The notes beneath the pieces are model-generated. The model saw only the letters and a list, made by a program, of their open reading frames with translations. It had not been told where the DNA came from and searched no databases. The position numbers and the translations under genes were made by a program. A stretch of 64,000 nucleotides of DNA, taken from NCBI RefSeq assembly GCF_004118635.1, contig NZ_SDGU01000061.1, positions 1 to 64,000 of the forward strand, written 5' to 3'. This DNA is from Chlorobaculum sp. 24CR. GTDB lineage: Bacteria > Bacteroidota > Chlorobiia > Chlorobiales > Chlorobiaceae. This document shows, one piece after another, positions 53,666 to 62,104 of the stretch; the first letter of the stretch is position 1, and each line of letters starts with the position of its first letter.

Positions 53666-55861
53666 ATGGCTGAACAAGTGAAACCCGCGGGGGTCAAGCC
53701 GAAGGGGACAGTGCCTCCTCCCAAAGGGAACGCACCGGCTCCTAAGGCAAATGGCGCGCCAGGCGGAGCATCGGTCATTAAAGAACAGGATGCCGCCAAA
53801 ATGAGACGTTTTCTGTTCCAGCGAACGGAAACACGCTCGACAAAGTGGTACCAGATCTTTGATACCGAAAAGATCGATGATGAGCAGGTGGTCGGCGGCC
53901 ATCTTGCCCTGCTTGGAGTGCTGGGCTTCATCATGGCAATCTACTACATCTCGGGAATCCAGGTTTTTCCCTGGGGTGCTCCGGGTTTCCACGACAACTG
54001 GTTCTACCTGACCATCAAGCCAAGGATGGTCTCCCTCGGTATCGATACCTACAGCACCAAGACCGCCGACCTCGAATGGGCGGGCACCAAGCTTCTTCTC
54101 TGGGCCGGTTATCATTTCATTGCCGGTTCCGTGCTGATTTTCGGCGGATGGCGTCACTGGACGCACAATCTGACGAACCCCTTCACCGGCCGCTGTGGCA
54201 ATTTCCGCGATTTCCGCTTCCTCGGAAAGTTCGGTGACATGGTGTTCAGCGGAACCAGTGCAAAATCGTACAAAGAGGCTCTTGGCCCACACGCCGTTTA
54301 CATGTCACTTCTCTTCCTTGGCTGGGGATTCGTGATGTGGGGGATACTCGGTTTCGCTCCGATTCCGGATTTTCAGACGGTCAACTCCGAGACGTTCATG
54401 TCGTTCGTTTTTGCCGTGATTTTCTTCGCTCTCGGCATCTACTGGTGGAACAATCCTCCGAATGCGGCCATCCACCTCAATGACGATATGAAAGCCGCTT
54501 TCTCGGTTCACCTGACCGCTATTGGCTACATCAACATCGCGCTTGGCGTGATCGCTTTCGTCGCTTTCCAGCAGCCGTCGTTCGCTCCGTACTACAAGGA
54601 ACTCGACAAGCTGGTCTTCTACATCTATGGCGAACCGTTCAACCGCGTCAGCTTCAACTTCGTCGAACAGGGCGGCAAGGTCATCTCCGGCGCCAAGGAG
54701 TTTGCTGAGTTTCCGGCCTACGCCATTCTTCCCAGGAACGGCGAATCGTTCGGCATGGCAAGGGTTGTGACCAACCTCATCGTTTTCAACCACATCATCT
54801 GCGGTGTTCTCTATGTGTTCGCAGGTGTCTATCATGGTGGTCAGTACCTGCTCAAGATTCAGCTCAACGGCATCTACAACCAGATCAAGTCTATCTGGAT
54901 CACCAAAGGCCGCGATCAGGAAGTCCAGGTCAAGATTCTTGGCACCGTTATGGCGCTTTGCTTCTCGACCATGCTTTCTGTCTATGCCGTTATCGTCTGG
55001 AACACCATCTGTGAGCTGAACCTTTTTGGCACCAATATCACGATGTCGTTCTATTGGCTCAAACCGCTGCCGATCTTCCAGTGGATGTTCGCTGATCCGA
55101 GCATCAACGATTGGGTTATGGCTCACGTTATCACAGCCGGCTCGCTCTTCTCGCTGATCGCTCTGGTGCGTATCGCCTTCTTCGCTCATACCTCTCCTCT
55201 GTGGGATGACCTGGGCCTGAAGAAGAACTCCTACTCCTTCCCGTGCCTCGGTCCGGTCTATGGCGGTACCTGTGGTGTCTCCATCCAGGATCAGCTCTGG
55301 TTCGCTATGCTTTGGGGTATCAAGGGTCTGTCCGCAGTCTGTTGGTACATCGATGGCGCATGGATCGCGTCGATGATGTACGGTGTGCCCGCTGCCGACG
55401 CAAAGGCTTGGGACTCGATCGCTCACTTGCAGCATCACTACACCTCGGGTATTTTCTACTACTTCTGGACCGAGACCGTGACGATCTTCTCCAGCTCGCA
55501 CCTTTCGACCATCCTCATGATCGGTCACTTGGTGTGGTTTATCAGCTTTGCTGTCTGGTTCGAGGATCGCGGTTCGCGTCTTGAAGGTGCAGACATCCAG
55601 ACCCGCACCATCCGTTGGCTGGGCAAGAAGTTCCTCAACAGGGATGTCAATTTCCGCTTCCCGGTGCTGACCATTTCGGACTCCAAGCTTGCAGGTACCT
55701 TCCTCTACTTTGGCGGTACCTTCATGTTGGTCTTCCTGTTCATTGCCAACGGTTTCTATCAGACCAACTCTCCGCTGCCGCCTCCCGTCAGCCATGCAGC
55801 GGTGTCCGGACAGCAGATGCTGGCACAGCTGGTCGATACGCTGATGAAAATGATTGCGTAA
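53666..55861 (+). CDS. pscA: Photosystem P840 reaction centre core protein PscA
   Basis: 731 residues from ATG 53666 (SD AAAGGAG). A Pro/Lys/Gly-rich N-terminal ~40 residues precede 11 transmembrane helices. The FX iron-sulfur site is SFPCLGPVYGGTCGVSIQDQ, where the two Cys of each subunit of the homodimer bind one 4Fe-4S cluster. Many His occur in the last five helices, where P840 and the electron-transfer pigments bind. The sequence is extremely close to PscA of Chlorobaculum. The upstream extension to 53591 is not used. A short hairpin follows, then pscB. Confidence 0.98.
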   Translation: MAEQVKPAGVKPKGTVPPPKGNAPAPKANGAPGGASVIKEQDAAKMRRFLFQRTETRSTKWYQIFDTEKIDDEQVVGGHLALLGVLGFIMAIYYISGIQVFPWGAPGFHDNWFYLTIKPRMVSLGIDTYSTKTADLEWAGTKLLLWAGYHFIAGSVLIFGGWRHWTHNLTNPFTGRCGNFRDFRFLGKFGDMVFSGTSAKSYKEALGPHAVYMSLLFLGWGFVMWGILGFAPIPDFQTVNSETFMSFVFAVIFFALGIYWWNNPPNAAIHLNDDMKAAFSVHLTAIGYINIALGVIAFVAFQQPSFAPYYKELDKLVFYIYGEPFNRVSFNFVEQGGKVISGAKEFAEFPAYAILPRNGESFGMARVVTNLIVFNHIICGVLYVFAGVYHGGQYLLKIQLNGIYNQIKSIWITKGRDQEVQVKILGTVMALCFSTMLSVYAVIVWNTICELNLFGTNITMSFYWLKPLPIFQWMFADPSINDWVMAHVITAGSLFSLIALVRIAFFAHTSPLWDDLGLKKNSYSFPCLGPVYGGTCGVSIQDQLWFAMLWGIKGLSAVCWYIDGAWIASMMYGVPAADAKAWDSIAHLQHHYTSGIFYYFWTETVTIFSSSHLSTILMIGHLVWFISFAVWFEDRGSRLEGADIQTRTIRWLGKKFLNRDVNFRFPVLTISDSKLAGTFLYFGGTFMLVFLFIANGFYQTNSPLPPPVSHAAVSGQQMLAQLVDTLMKMIA

Positions 55862-55872
55862 CATTTCGGTAC

Positions 55873-55892
55873 GAAGGGGCTTATGCCCCTTC
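55873..55892 (+). promoter_or_regulatory. Intercistronic hairpin pscA-pscB
   Basis: GAAGGGGC (55873-55880), loop TTAT, GCCCCTTC (55885-55892), no T tract. It lies 11 bp after the pscA stop and 57 bp before pscB. It may stabilise the pscA end or adjust the pscA:pscB ratio, since two PscA are needed per PscB. Confidence 0.65.
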
Positions 55893-55949
55893 GGCCATCT
55901 TGAGCAATAACGTTTACCACGTAAAACAATTTTAGAGAGGGGGGTTTGT

Positions 55950-56651
55950 ATGGCCGAACCTGTTGAAAATAAAAACCAGGCACCTGCTCCAGGCGCGAAA
56001 GTGCCTCCTAAAGGCGCTCCGGGGGTTCCGAAAGTCGGCGCTCCCGCCGCGCCCAAAGTACCAGCATCGCCGAAGGCTGGAGCACCGGCTGCAAAAGCCG
56101 GGGCCCCAGCCGCCAAGCAATCAGGCAAGCCAAGACTTGCGTCGCTCAATGTGACACTGGGACGCTCAGGCGTCCGTCAGGAATCTGCTCTACCGTACGT
56201 GAAGCCAAAGGCTGCGCCGCCTCCGAAACCGGCTCCGGCAGCGAAGGGCGCTCCGGCTGCTAAAGGCGCCCCTGTTGCCAAGGCTGCGCCTGCGGCCAAA
56301 GCCGCATCCGGCGCACCAGTAGCCAAGGCTGCTCCGAGAGCGAAAAAGCACTATTTCATCATCGAGAACCTCTGCGTCGGTTGCGGGCTTTGCCTCGACA
56401 AATGTCCACCGAAGGTCAACGCTATTGGATACAAGTTCTATGGCGACGTTCAGGAGGGCGGTTTCCGATGCTATATCGATCAGGTTGCCTGTATTTCCTG
56501 CACGGCATGTTTTTCGGGTGATGAGTGCCCGTCCGGTGCGTTGATCGAAGTGCTGCCAGACGGCGAAGTGCTCGACTTTTCTTACACGCCTCCGGAGCGG
56601 CTCGATTTCGATCTCCGCTTCCTGCACCGTTTCCATCGCGAAGTGAGGTAG
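55950..56651 (+). CDS. pscB: Photosystem P840 reaction centre iron-sulfur protein PscB
   Basis: 233 residues. The last ~95 form a two-4Fe-4S ferredoxin: Cys142, 145, 148, 152 in LCVGCGLCLDKCPP and Cys181, 184, 187, 193 in CISCTACFSGDECPSG. These are clusters FA and FB that take electrons from FX. The first ~135 residues are Ala/Pro/Lys low-complexity with repeats such as GAPAAK and KAAP. The second cluster has an insertion between its third and fourth Cys. SD GAGAGGGG precedes the start. Terminated at 56684-56720. Confidence 0.97.
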   Translation: MAEPVENKNQAPAPGAKVPPKGAPGVPKVGAPAAPKVPASPKAGAPAAKAGAPAAKQSGKPRLASLNVTLGRSGVRQESALPYVKPKAAPPPKPAPAAKGAPAAKGAPVAKAAPAAKAASGAPVAKAAPRAKKHYFIIENLCVGCGLCLDKCPPKVNAIGYKFYGDVQEGGFRCYIDQVACISCTACFSGDECPSGALIEVLPDGEVLDFSYTPPERLDFDLRFLHRFHREVR

Positions 56652-56683
56652 GCAAAAGCGGCATTCCGAAACGGAGAAAAATG

Positions 56684-56720
56684 AAAAAGCATTGCTTTGC
56701 ACAAAGGCAATGCTTTTTTT
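56684..56720 (+). terminator. Rho-independent terminator of pscAB
   Basis: AAAAAGCATTGC(TTTG) pairs with (CAAAG)GCAATGCTTTTTTT between 56684 and 56720, with a short loop. The T run is 7-8 nt. It lies 33 bp past the pscB stop. Confidence 0.9.
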
Positions 56721-56793
56721 ATTTGGATTCAGCCCCATTTCGTTAAAACAGAGCATTGTGCACGATCAGGAAGTACAGACCAGGAAGAGCGAA

Positions 56794-57522
56794 ATGGTCA
56801 CGGAAAAGACGCTGGTTATCATACCGACCTACAACGAAGCGGACAATATCAGGCCTTTGGTTGAGAGTATTCTCGAACGGTATCCGCAGTCGCTCGATCT
56901 TCTCGTTATTGACGACGGCTCCCCGGATGGCACAGCCGGTATCGTCAGAGAGATAATGAGAACAGAGTCGCGCGTCACCTTGCTGACAAGGCCCGCTAAG
57001 CTGGGTCTCGGCACGGCATATCTGATGGGATTCCGATATGCCCTTGAAAAGGGCTATGAGCGAGTCATCGAGATGGATGCCGATTTTTCGCATGATCCGG
57101 CCGCCATAGCCTTACTATCAGGCGGGCTGAAAAATGCTGACCTGGTTATCGGGTCGCGTTATATGAACAACACGGTCAACGTTGTCAACTGGCCGCTTTC
57201 CAGGCTTATCCTTTCAAAGTCAGCCAGCATCTACACCAGATGGATCACCGGGATGCCGGTCTCCGATCCAACAAGCGGATTCAAGTGCATCAGTGCGAAA
57301 GCTCTCCGATCCATTGCGCTTGACCGGGTGCATTCACAGGGCTACTCATTCCAGATCGAGATCGATTTCCGGATATGGAAAAAAGGATTGGTCATTCACG
57401 AAGTGCCGATCATCTTTGTTGACAGAAGCATCGGTAAATCAAAAATGACCCGTCACAATATTGTTGAAGCCGTCTGGATGGTCTGGTGGCTGAAGCTGCT
57501 GTCAATCACCGGACGGCTGTAG
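56794..57522 (+). CDS. Polyprenol monophosphate mannose synthase-like GT2
   Basis: 242 residues from ATG 56794, with GGAAGAG 6 bp upstream. GT2 motifs: VIIPTYNEADNIRPL, LVIDDGSPDGTA, RVIEMDADFSHDP, IGSRYM and SDPTSGFKCISA. Dolichol/polyprenol-phosphate mannose synthase (DPM1-like) is the closest family. It has no C-terminal membrane segments, so is cytosolic or peripheral. It could provide lipid-linked sugars for glycolipids or cell-surface glycans. Confidence 0.88.
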   Translation: MVTEKTLVIIPTYNEADNIRPLVESILERYPQSLDLLVIDDGSPDGTAGIVREIMRTESRVTLLTRPAKLGLGTAYLMGFRYALEKGYERVIEMDADFSHDPAAIALLSGGLKNADLVIGSRYMNNTVNVVNWPLSRLILSKSASIYTRWITGMPVSDPTSGFKCISAKALRSIALDRVHSQGYSFQIEIDFRIWKKGLVIHEVPIIFVDRSIGKSKMTRHNIVEAVWMVWWLKLLSITGRL

Positions 57523-57712
57523 AATCGTCGTCAGTGAGACTGTCGTCGATATGAGGGCGCAGAGTTATCAGTTGTTCTAAGCATCGATTTTCTCATCGAA
57601 AAAGTCTTGTGGGTTTCTTGCTGACTGTTGACTTTTCCGATTGTCGCCCTCAACGATGTTCTGCTCTTCCCATCTTTTTGCGGTTCGTATTTTTTTTAGA
57701 AAGCAAATCTCT

Positions 57713-58618
57713 ATGGAACCAACTGCATATCGTGATATTTCTCACGTAACCGACTGGCTTGTGAGGCCGATGATCGTGATCGGGCATACCGAAATATCGA
57801 TTGCAAAAATCGCTACCATCCTATTGCTGGTCACGGTGATCGTTTCAGCCGCGAAGTTCCTGAAGCGCGTACTCGTGGGGCGGCTTCTGGTCTCCTCTGT
57901 GCACGATGAAGGCACTCGCTCGGCTCTCGGCACCATTCTGCAGTATTTGATCGTCTTTTTTGGAATCCTGATCGTTCTGCAATCGGCGGGCATTGACCTC
58001 AGTACGCTGACGGTTCTTTCGGGCACTATCGGTCTCGGTATTGGTTTCGGCTTGCAGAATATCACCGACAACTTTTTCAGCGGCCTGATAATCCTGCTCG
58101 AACGCCCGGTCAAGGTGGGCGACCGCATCCAGGTCGGCGACATCAATGGCGATGTGGTCAGGATCGCCATCCGGTCAACGACCATTCTGACCAACGACAA
58201 CATCAACATCATCATTCCGAATTCGGAGTTCGTCTCCAAGCAGGTCATCAACTGGAGTCACAACGACCGCAATCTCCGGGTGGCGGTGCCGGTCGGGGTC
58301 TCGTACGGTTCCGATCCCGAACAGGTCAGGCGGGTGCTGCTCGGGGTGGCCGACCATCATCCCGATATTCTCGCCAAACCGGCGCCGGTGGTGCTTTTTT
58401 CCGGGTTTGGAAACAGCGCGCTCAATTTCGAGCTTCTGGTCTGGACAGAGACCCGTATCCAGACTCCGAGGTTTTTGCAAAGCGAGCTGAACTTCAGGAT
58501 TTTCGCGGCATTCAGGAAAAACGGCATTGAAATTCCTTTTCCGCAGACCGATCTGCATATCAGAAGCAGCGACATTCCATTATGGGAACCCGGTGAACCG
58601 AAAGCTCCGGCTGGGTGA
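57713..58618 (+). CDS. MscS-family mechanosensitive channel
   Basis: 301 residues from ATG 57713. Three predicted transmembrane helices (about residues 20-45, 65-100, 110-135), then the signature of the pore and beta domain: GTIGLGIGFGLQNITDNFFSGLIIL and RPVKVGDRIQVGDINGDV. A C-terminal alpha/beta domain completes the cytoplasmic cage. It releases osmolytes upon hypo-osmotic shock. Stand-alone gene; the frame is open upstream but lacks a conserved start. Confidence 0.9.
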   Translation: MEPTAYRDISHVTDWLVRPMIVIGHTEISIAKIATILLLVTVIVSAAKFLKRVLVGRLLVSSVHDEGTRSALGTILQYLIVFFGILIVLQSAGIDLSTLTVLSGTIGLGIGFGLQNITDNFFSGLIILLERPVKVGDRIQVGDINGDVVRIAIRSTTILTNDNINIIIPNSEFVSKQVINWSHNDRNLRVAVPVGVSYGSDPEQVRRVLLGVADHHPDILAKPAPVVLFSGFGNSALNFELLVWTETRIQTPRFLQSELNFRIFAAFRKNGIEIPFPQTDLHIRSSDIPLWEPGEPKAPAG

Positions 58619-58949
58619 ACTGCCGGGAATATTTCGTGACTTTGCTGCCTATCACTTGGTATTAAGCGTTATGAATGGTACATAGAATAGCGCTTAAACT
58701 TGAAATTCATTCATCGAGCGGGCATCACAGAAGGGCATCTCTCACTATCTGTCGCGCCTCTCGGTACCTGCTTCCGGCAGTGTACGAGTTTGTCTGGCTT
58801 CATGGCATTTGCCCCGTGGCCAGCCATTTCAGATCCGGAATACCTTTTCCGTCCGATTTTTCGCCAAATGTCGAGGTGTCCGCCAACGTGATCTCATGGT
58901 TTTTCACCGGTCACGAGTCCGCTTGCAGTAATGCAAGAAAGGAGGTTTT
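58619..58949. other. Intergenic leader region of the KamA-like gene
   Basis: 331 bp without a convincing gene. An inverted repeat TTAAGCG...CGCTTAA spans about 58661-58696, and CTTGCA-GTAA-TGCAAG forms a small hairpin at 58922-58937 directly before the SD AAAGGAGG of the KamA-like gene. This could regulate translation. No known riboswitch matched. Confidence 0.45.
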
Positions 58950-60251
58950 ATGTTTTCTTACCAGTCATATACGGCAAACAATATCCACGAGCTTCCACAA
59001 TTTGACTGCATCTCTCCGGAGCAACTTCACGCCATCAAGGTGGTTTCCGAGGTTTATCCGTTCAGGGTCAACAGTCATGTTGCCGAGAATCTTATCGACT
59101 GGAGCAACATTCCCGATGACCCCATGTTCCGGCTGACCTTTCCGCAGGCCGGTATGCTTTCGGGCAATGACTACCAGATGCTCTCCGACCTTGTCGGGTC
59201 GAATGCCGATCCGCTGTTCATCAGGGAGGAGGCCAGGAAAATACAGCTCCGGCAGAATCCGAACCCCGCAGGCCAGATGGAGCTGAACACCCCCTTGCTT
59301 GGCGACGAACCTCTGCACGGCTTGCAGCACAAGTACCGCGAGAGCGTACTGTTTTTCCCGCTCGAAGCGCAGGTGTGCCACGCCTACTGCACCTACTGCT
59401 TCCGGTGGCCGCAGTTCTCCGGGCTGGAAAACCTGAAGTTCGCCAACGACAGCATCGACAAGCTGGTCGAGTATCTCGAACTCCATCCGGAGGTGAAGGA
59501 TGTCATTTTCACGGGCGGCGATCCGATGGTGATGAGCACCTCGCTCATCAAAAAATACATGCGCCCGCTGCTTGGCGTCTCGACGCTGAAAACCATCAGG
59601 ATCGGCACCAAGTCGCTGAGCTGGTGGCCGCAGCGTTACACGGCTGAGGCCGACGCGGACGAGTTGCTCCGGTTTTTCGAAGAGGTCGTCGCTTCGGGCA
59701 GGCACTTGGGCGTCATGGCGCACATCAGCCATCCGCGTGAAATCGCCACGCCCGACGCGACCGAGGCGATCCGTCGCCTCCGCGCGACCGGCGCGGTGAT
59801 CCGCAGCCAGTCGCCGGTGGTGCGTCATGTGAACGACGATGCCGACGTCTGGCGCGAGATGTGGCAGAAGCAGGTACAGCTCGGCATCATCCCCTACTAC
59901 ATGTTCGTCGAGCGCGATACCGGGCCGAAGCGCTATTTCGAGGTGCCGCTCTGCGAGGCGCTCGACATTTACAACGGAGCCTACCAGCAGATATCGGGGC
60001 TTGGCCGCACGGTTCGCGGGCCGTCGATGTCCTGCTCTCCCGGCAAGGTGATCGTCGAGGATGTCACCGAGATCAACGACGAAAAGGTGTTCGTGCTGAA
60101 GTTCACCCAGAGCCGCAATCCGGAGTGGACCAACAAAACCTTCCTTGCGGAGTTCGATGAAAGCGCATCGTGGATCGATGACCTGAACCCGGCGTTCGGC
60201 GAGGACTCCTTCTTTTTCGAGCCGGAGCTGATGCGGCGGTACGGAAGCTGA
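58950..60251 (+). CDS. KamA-like radical SAM protein without the usual PLP motif
   Basis: 433 residues with an excellent SD (AAAGGAGG). The radical SAM cysteines are Cys143, 147, 150 in VCHAYCTYCFRWPQF, the KamA/lysine 2,3-aminomutase arrangement; FTGGDPMVM and RIGTKSLSWWPQRY follow. At the place of the PLP-lysine motif PGGGGK of aminomutases there is MSCSPGKVIV (Lys366), so PLP use is uncertain. Some family members act on amino acids, others on proteins. It lies 127 bp before the 42-codon peptide gene and could belong to the same system. The ablA osmolyte role is not supported, as no ablB acetyltransferase is here. Confidence 0.85.
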   Translation: MFSYQSYTANNIHELPQFDCISPEQLHAIKVVSEVYPFRVNSHVAENLIDWSNIPDDPMFRLTFPQAGMLSGNDYQMLSDLVGSNADPLFIREEARKIQLRQNPNPAGQMELNTPLLGDEPLHGLQHKYRESVLFFPLEAQVCHAYCTYCFRWPQFSGLENLKFANDSIDKLVEYLELHPEVKDVIFTGGDPMVMSTSLIKKYMRPLLGVSTLKTIRIGTKSLSWWPQRYTAEADADELLRFFEEVVASGRHLGVMAHISHPREIATPDATEAIRRLRATGAVIRSQSPVVRHVNDDADVWREMWQKQVQLGIIPYYMFVERDTGPKRYFEVPLCEALDIYNGAYQQISGLGRTVRGPSMSCSPGKVIVEDVTEINDEKVFVLKFTQSRNPEWTNKTFLAEFDESASWIDDLNPAFGEDSFFFEPELMRRYGS

Positions 60252-60378
60252 GCTTCGCGGCGCTCGTCGTCCGTTGTCCGGTGTTCGACTCTCGTCCGCT
60301 CGGTGTATATTGATCGTTGCGGCGGGACAAGCGCCCGCTGCTTGCTTTTTCACTCAATCGTAACTTCAGGAGGGTATC

Positions 60379-60507
60379 ATGGAAGAGTTGAAAGAGGTAT
60401 TTCCGGGTGTCGAGGTCGAGCATGATGCCGATGCACCCACGGAGTCATGCGACGATGAATGCGTCGGAGGCACGGCCAGCACGGCCAACATGAGAGCGAC
60501 CATGTGA
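60379..60507 (+). CDS. Putative RiPP precursor peptide
   Basis: 42 codons with a near-perfect SD (AGGAGGG at 60367-60373). The N-terminal half is acidic, leader-like (MEELKEVFPGVEVEHDADAP). The C-terminal half has two Cys (24 and 28, S-C-D-D-E-C), a Gly-Gly (30-31) and a Ser/Thr/Ala/Asn/Met tail (TASTANMRATM). A hairpin and a radical SAM/SPASM enzyme follow. That order, size and SD strength are typical of ribosomal-peptide natural product operons. A TATATT at about 60307 may be its -10. It is not homologous to a family I recognise; not a shadow of another ORF. Confidence 0.72.
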   Translation: MEELKEVFPGVEVEHDADAPTESCDDECVGGTASTANMRATM

Positions 60508-60542
60508 AGGCCTGTGTCCCCGGATCGACCCATGTTCGCCAG

Positions 60543-60573
60543 ATGGCGCAACCGGTTATTGAGGTTGCGCCAT
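60543..60573 (+). terminator. Hairpin/attenuator between the peptide and its radical SAM gene
   Basis: ATGGCGCAACC (60543-60553) pairs perfectly with GGTTGCGCCAT (60563-60573) over a 9-nt loop; the following TCACATTTTG is a weak T tract. It lies 36 bp past the peptide stop. A partial terminator here would keep peptide levels above enzyme levels, as in many RiPP operons. Confidence 0.75.
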
Positions 60574-60616
60574 TCACATTTTGTTCAGCATTCTCCATTC
60601 CCTTTTTTCTGTTTCC

Positions 60617-62005
60617 ATGTTGATCCTGCCGATAGAGACCGAAGCGGGCTGTTATCTCTATTCCGGCTGGTCGAACCGCATCGTCGAGGTTTCGCGTGAC
60701 CTCTTTTGCCGGTATGCTTCCGGTGAGCCGGAGGAGCGCCAAACGCGGGCAGCGATCAGGGCCGGGCTGATTCCCGAAACGCCTCACGATGTTGTGGTAT
60801 TCGATCCGGAACTCATTGCCAGCGCCATTGCCGGGCTGAAACAAAGCGGCCCTGAAATGGTGGTGCTCGGCGTGACCGAGGCGTGCAATTTCAGGTGCGA
60901 CTACTGCTACTACTCCGGCGCTTATGCCGATTCAAGAGGCCATTCCGGCAAGACGATCTCCGTCGAAACAGCGCTGGCCGCCGTGGAGTACTCCTTCGGG
61001 TTTCCCCGGAAGGAGTACAGAATCGGATTTTATGGAGGCGAGCCGCTTTTAGAGCTTCCTCTGCTCAGAGCGATTGCCGACCATGCCGGCCGCAAAAGGC
61101 CCAAGGGGAGCCGGGCGATCTTGGCGCTGACCACCAATGGCTCGCTGCTGAGTGACGAAGTGTGCGATTTTCTGGCCGAAAAAGATTTCGAGGTCTTTGT
61201 GAGCATCGATGGGCCGGGGGCGGTGCATGACCGGTATCGCCACGATAGTCACGGAAATCCGACCTTCGGCACGGTGATGAACAACCTCCGGCGCTTCAGG
61301 TCGAGGCATTCCGATTACTTCGACCGGCAGGTCAACTATTCGATCACCATCGCTCCGCCGAATCCTCTTGAACAGATTGCGCGTTTCATGAAAGAGAACG
61401 CTGACCTGTTCGGAGAGAAGGTTCCCAAAGTCTCGACGGTTCGTTTGCGTTCAGGCGGTGATGGCGCGCCGCCCCTTGCCTGGCCTGATGAAGGCGCGTT
61501 CGATTTTACGCCGGTCTGGGACGACTTCATCGAGTCGTGCCTGCGGAGCGAGCGTCCTGCTCCGTTCGCACGGGCGGTGTGCGAAGCCTCAGTCAAAAAG
61601 ATTCACCATCGCCAGATGACCGGTCTCAGCCACTTTGCCACGACCGGAGGACAATGCACTCCCGGCAAGCGTTGTTACGTCGATACCGGCGGCGTGTTCC
61701 ATATGTGCGAGCGGGTAAACACGGCTTTTCCTGTTGGCTCTGTTGCGACGGGATTCGATTATGACCGGATCAGCGAGTACCTGCAGCGCTACTCCGGACT
61801 GCTCGGCTCGCGCTGCTCCGATTGCTGGGCGGTGAGGCTTTGCCGGAAATGTATTCCCATGCTTGCCGATGGGGAGCGGATGATCGAGTCGTCCCTTGAC
61901 TTATTGTGCGAGCGGCAGAAAAAGGATCTCGCTTTCAAGCTGGCCCGGTATTGCCGTGGCCGTGAACAGCGGAACGACTGTTTCGACTGGATCGGCCGGG
62001 AGTGA
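60617..62005 (+). CDS. Radical SAM/SPASM peptide maturase
   Basis: 462 residues from ATG 60617. Residues 1-80 form a small N-terminal domain (CYLYSGWSNRIVEVSRDLF) that may be a precursor-recognition element. The radical SAM motif is CNFRCDYC (Cys90, 94, 97), and the fold motif FYGGEPLLE follows. The C-terminal SPASM domain has GGQCTPGKRCYVD, FHMCERV, and RCSDCWAVRLCRKC, eight or more cysteines for two auxiliary clusters. CxPGKR...CERV resembles maturases of Cys-rich peptides (ranthipeptides). No SD is visible. It most likely makes thioether or carbon cross-links in the upstream peptide. Confidence 0.88.
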   Translation: MLILPIETEAGCYLYSGWSNRIVEVSRDLFCRYASGEPEERQTRAAIRAGLIPETPHDVVVFDPELIASAIAGLKQSGPEMVVLGVTEACNFRCDYCYYSGAYADSRGHSGKTISVETALAAVEYSFGFPRKEYRIGFYGGEPLLELPLLRAIADHAGRKRPKGSRAILALTTNGSLLSDEVCDFLAEKDFEVFVSIDGPGAVHDRYRHDSHGNPTFGTVMNNLRRFRSRHSDYFDRQVNYSITIAPPNPLEQIARFMKENADLFGEKVPKVSTVRLRSGGDGAPPLAWPDEGAFDFTPVWDDFIESCLRSERPAPFARAVCEASVKKIHHRQMTGLSHFATTGGQCTPGKRCYVDTGGVFHMCERVNTAFPVGSVATGFDYDRISEYLQRYSGLLGSRCSDCWAVRLCRKCIPMLADGERMIESSLDLLCERQKKDLAFKLARYCRGREQRNDCFDWIGRE

Positions 62006-62104
62006 TCGGTTGCGTAGTTTCGGGTCGTTGATTTTGAAGCGTTTGCAGCACAAGGCAAAGGGACGGGTGGTCTTTTTGCCTTGTGCCGCAATCCGGGAGT
62101 GCGT

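Noticed and set aside
54305-56149. A 614-codon minus-strand frame opposite pscA/pscB
   Set aside because: Antisense shadow of reaction-centre genes.
58950-60251. Lysine 2,3-aminomutase (ablA) for beta-lysine osmolyte synthesis
   Set aside because: The PGGGGK PLP motif is missing and no ablB acetyltransferase gene is adjacent.
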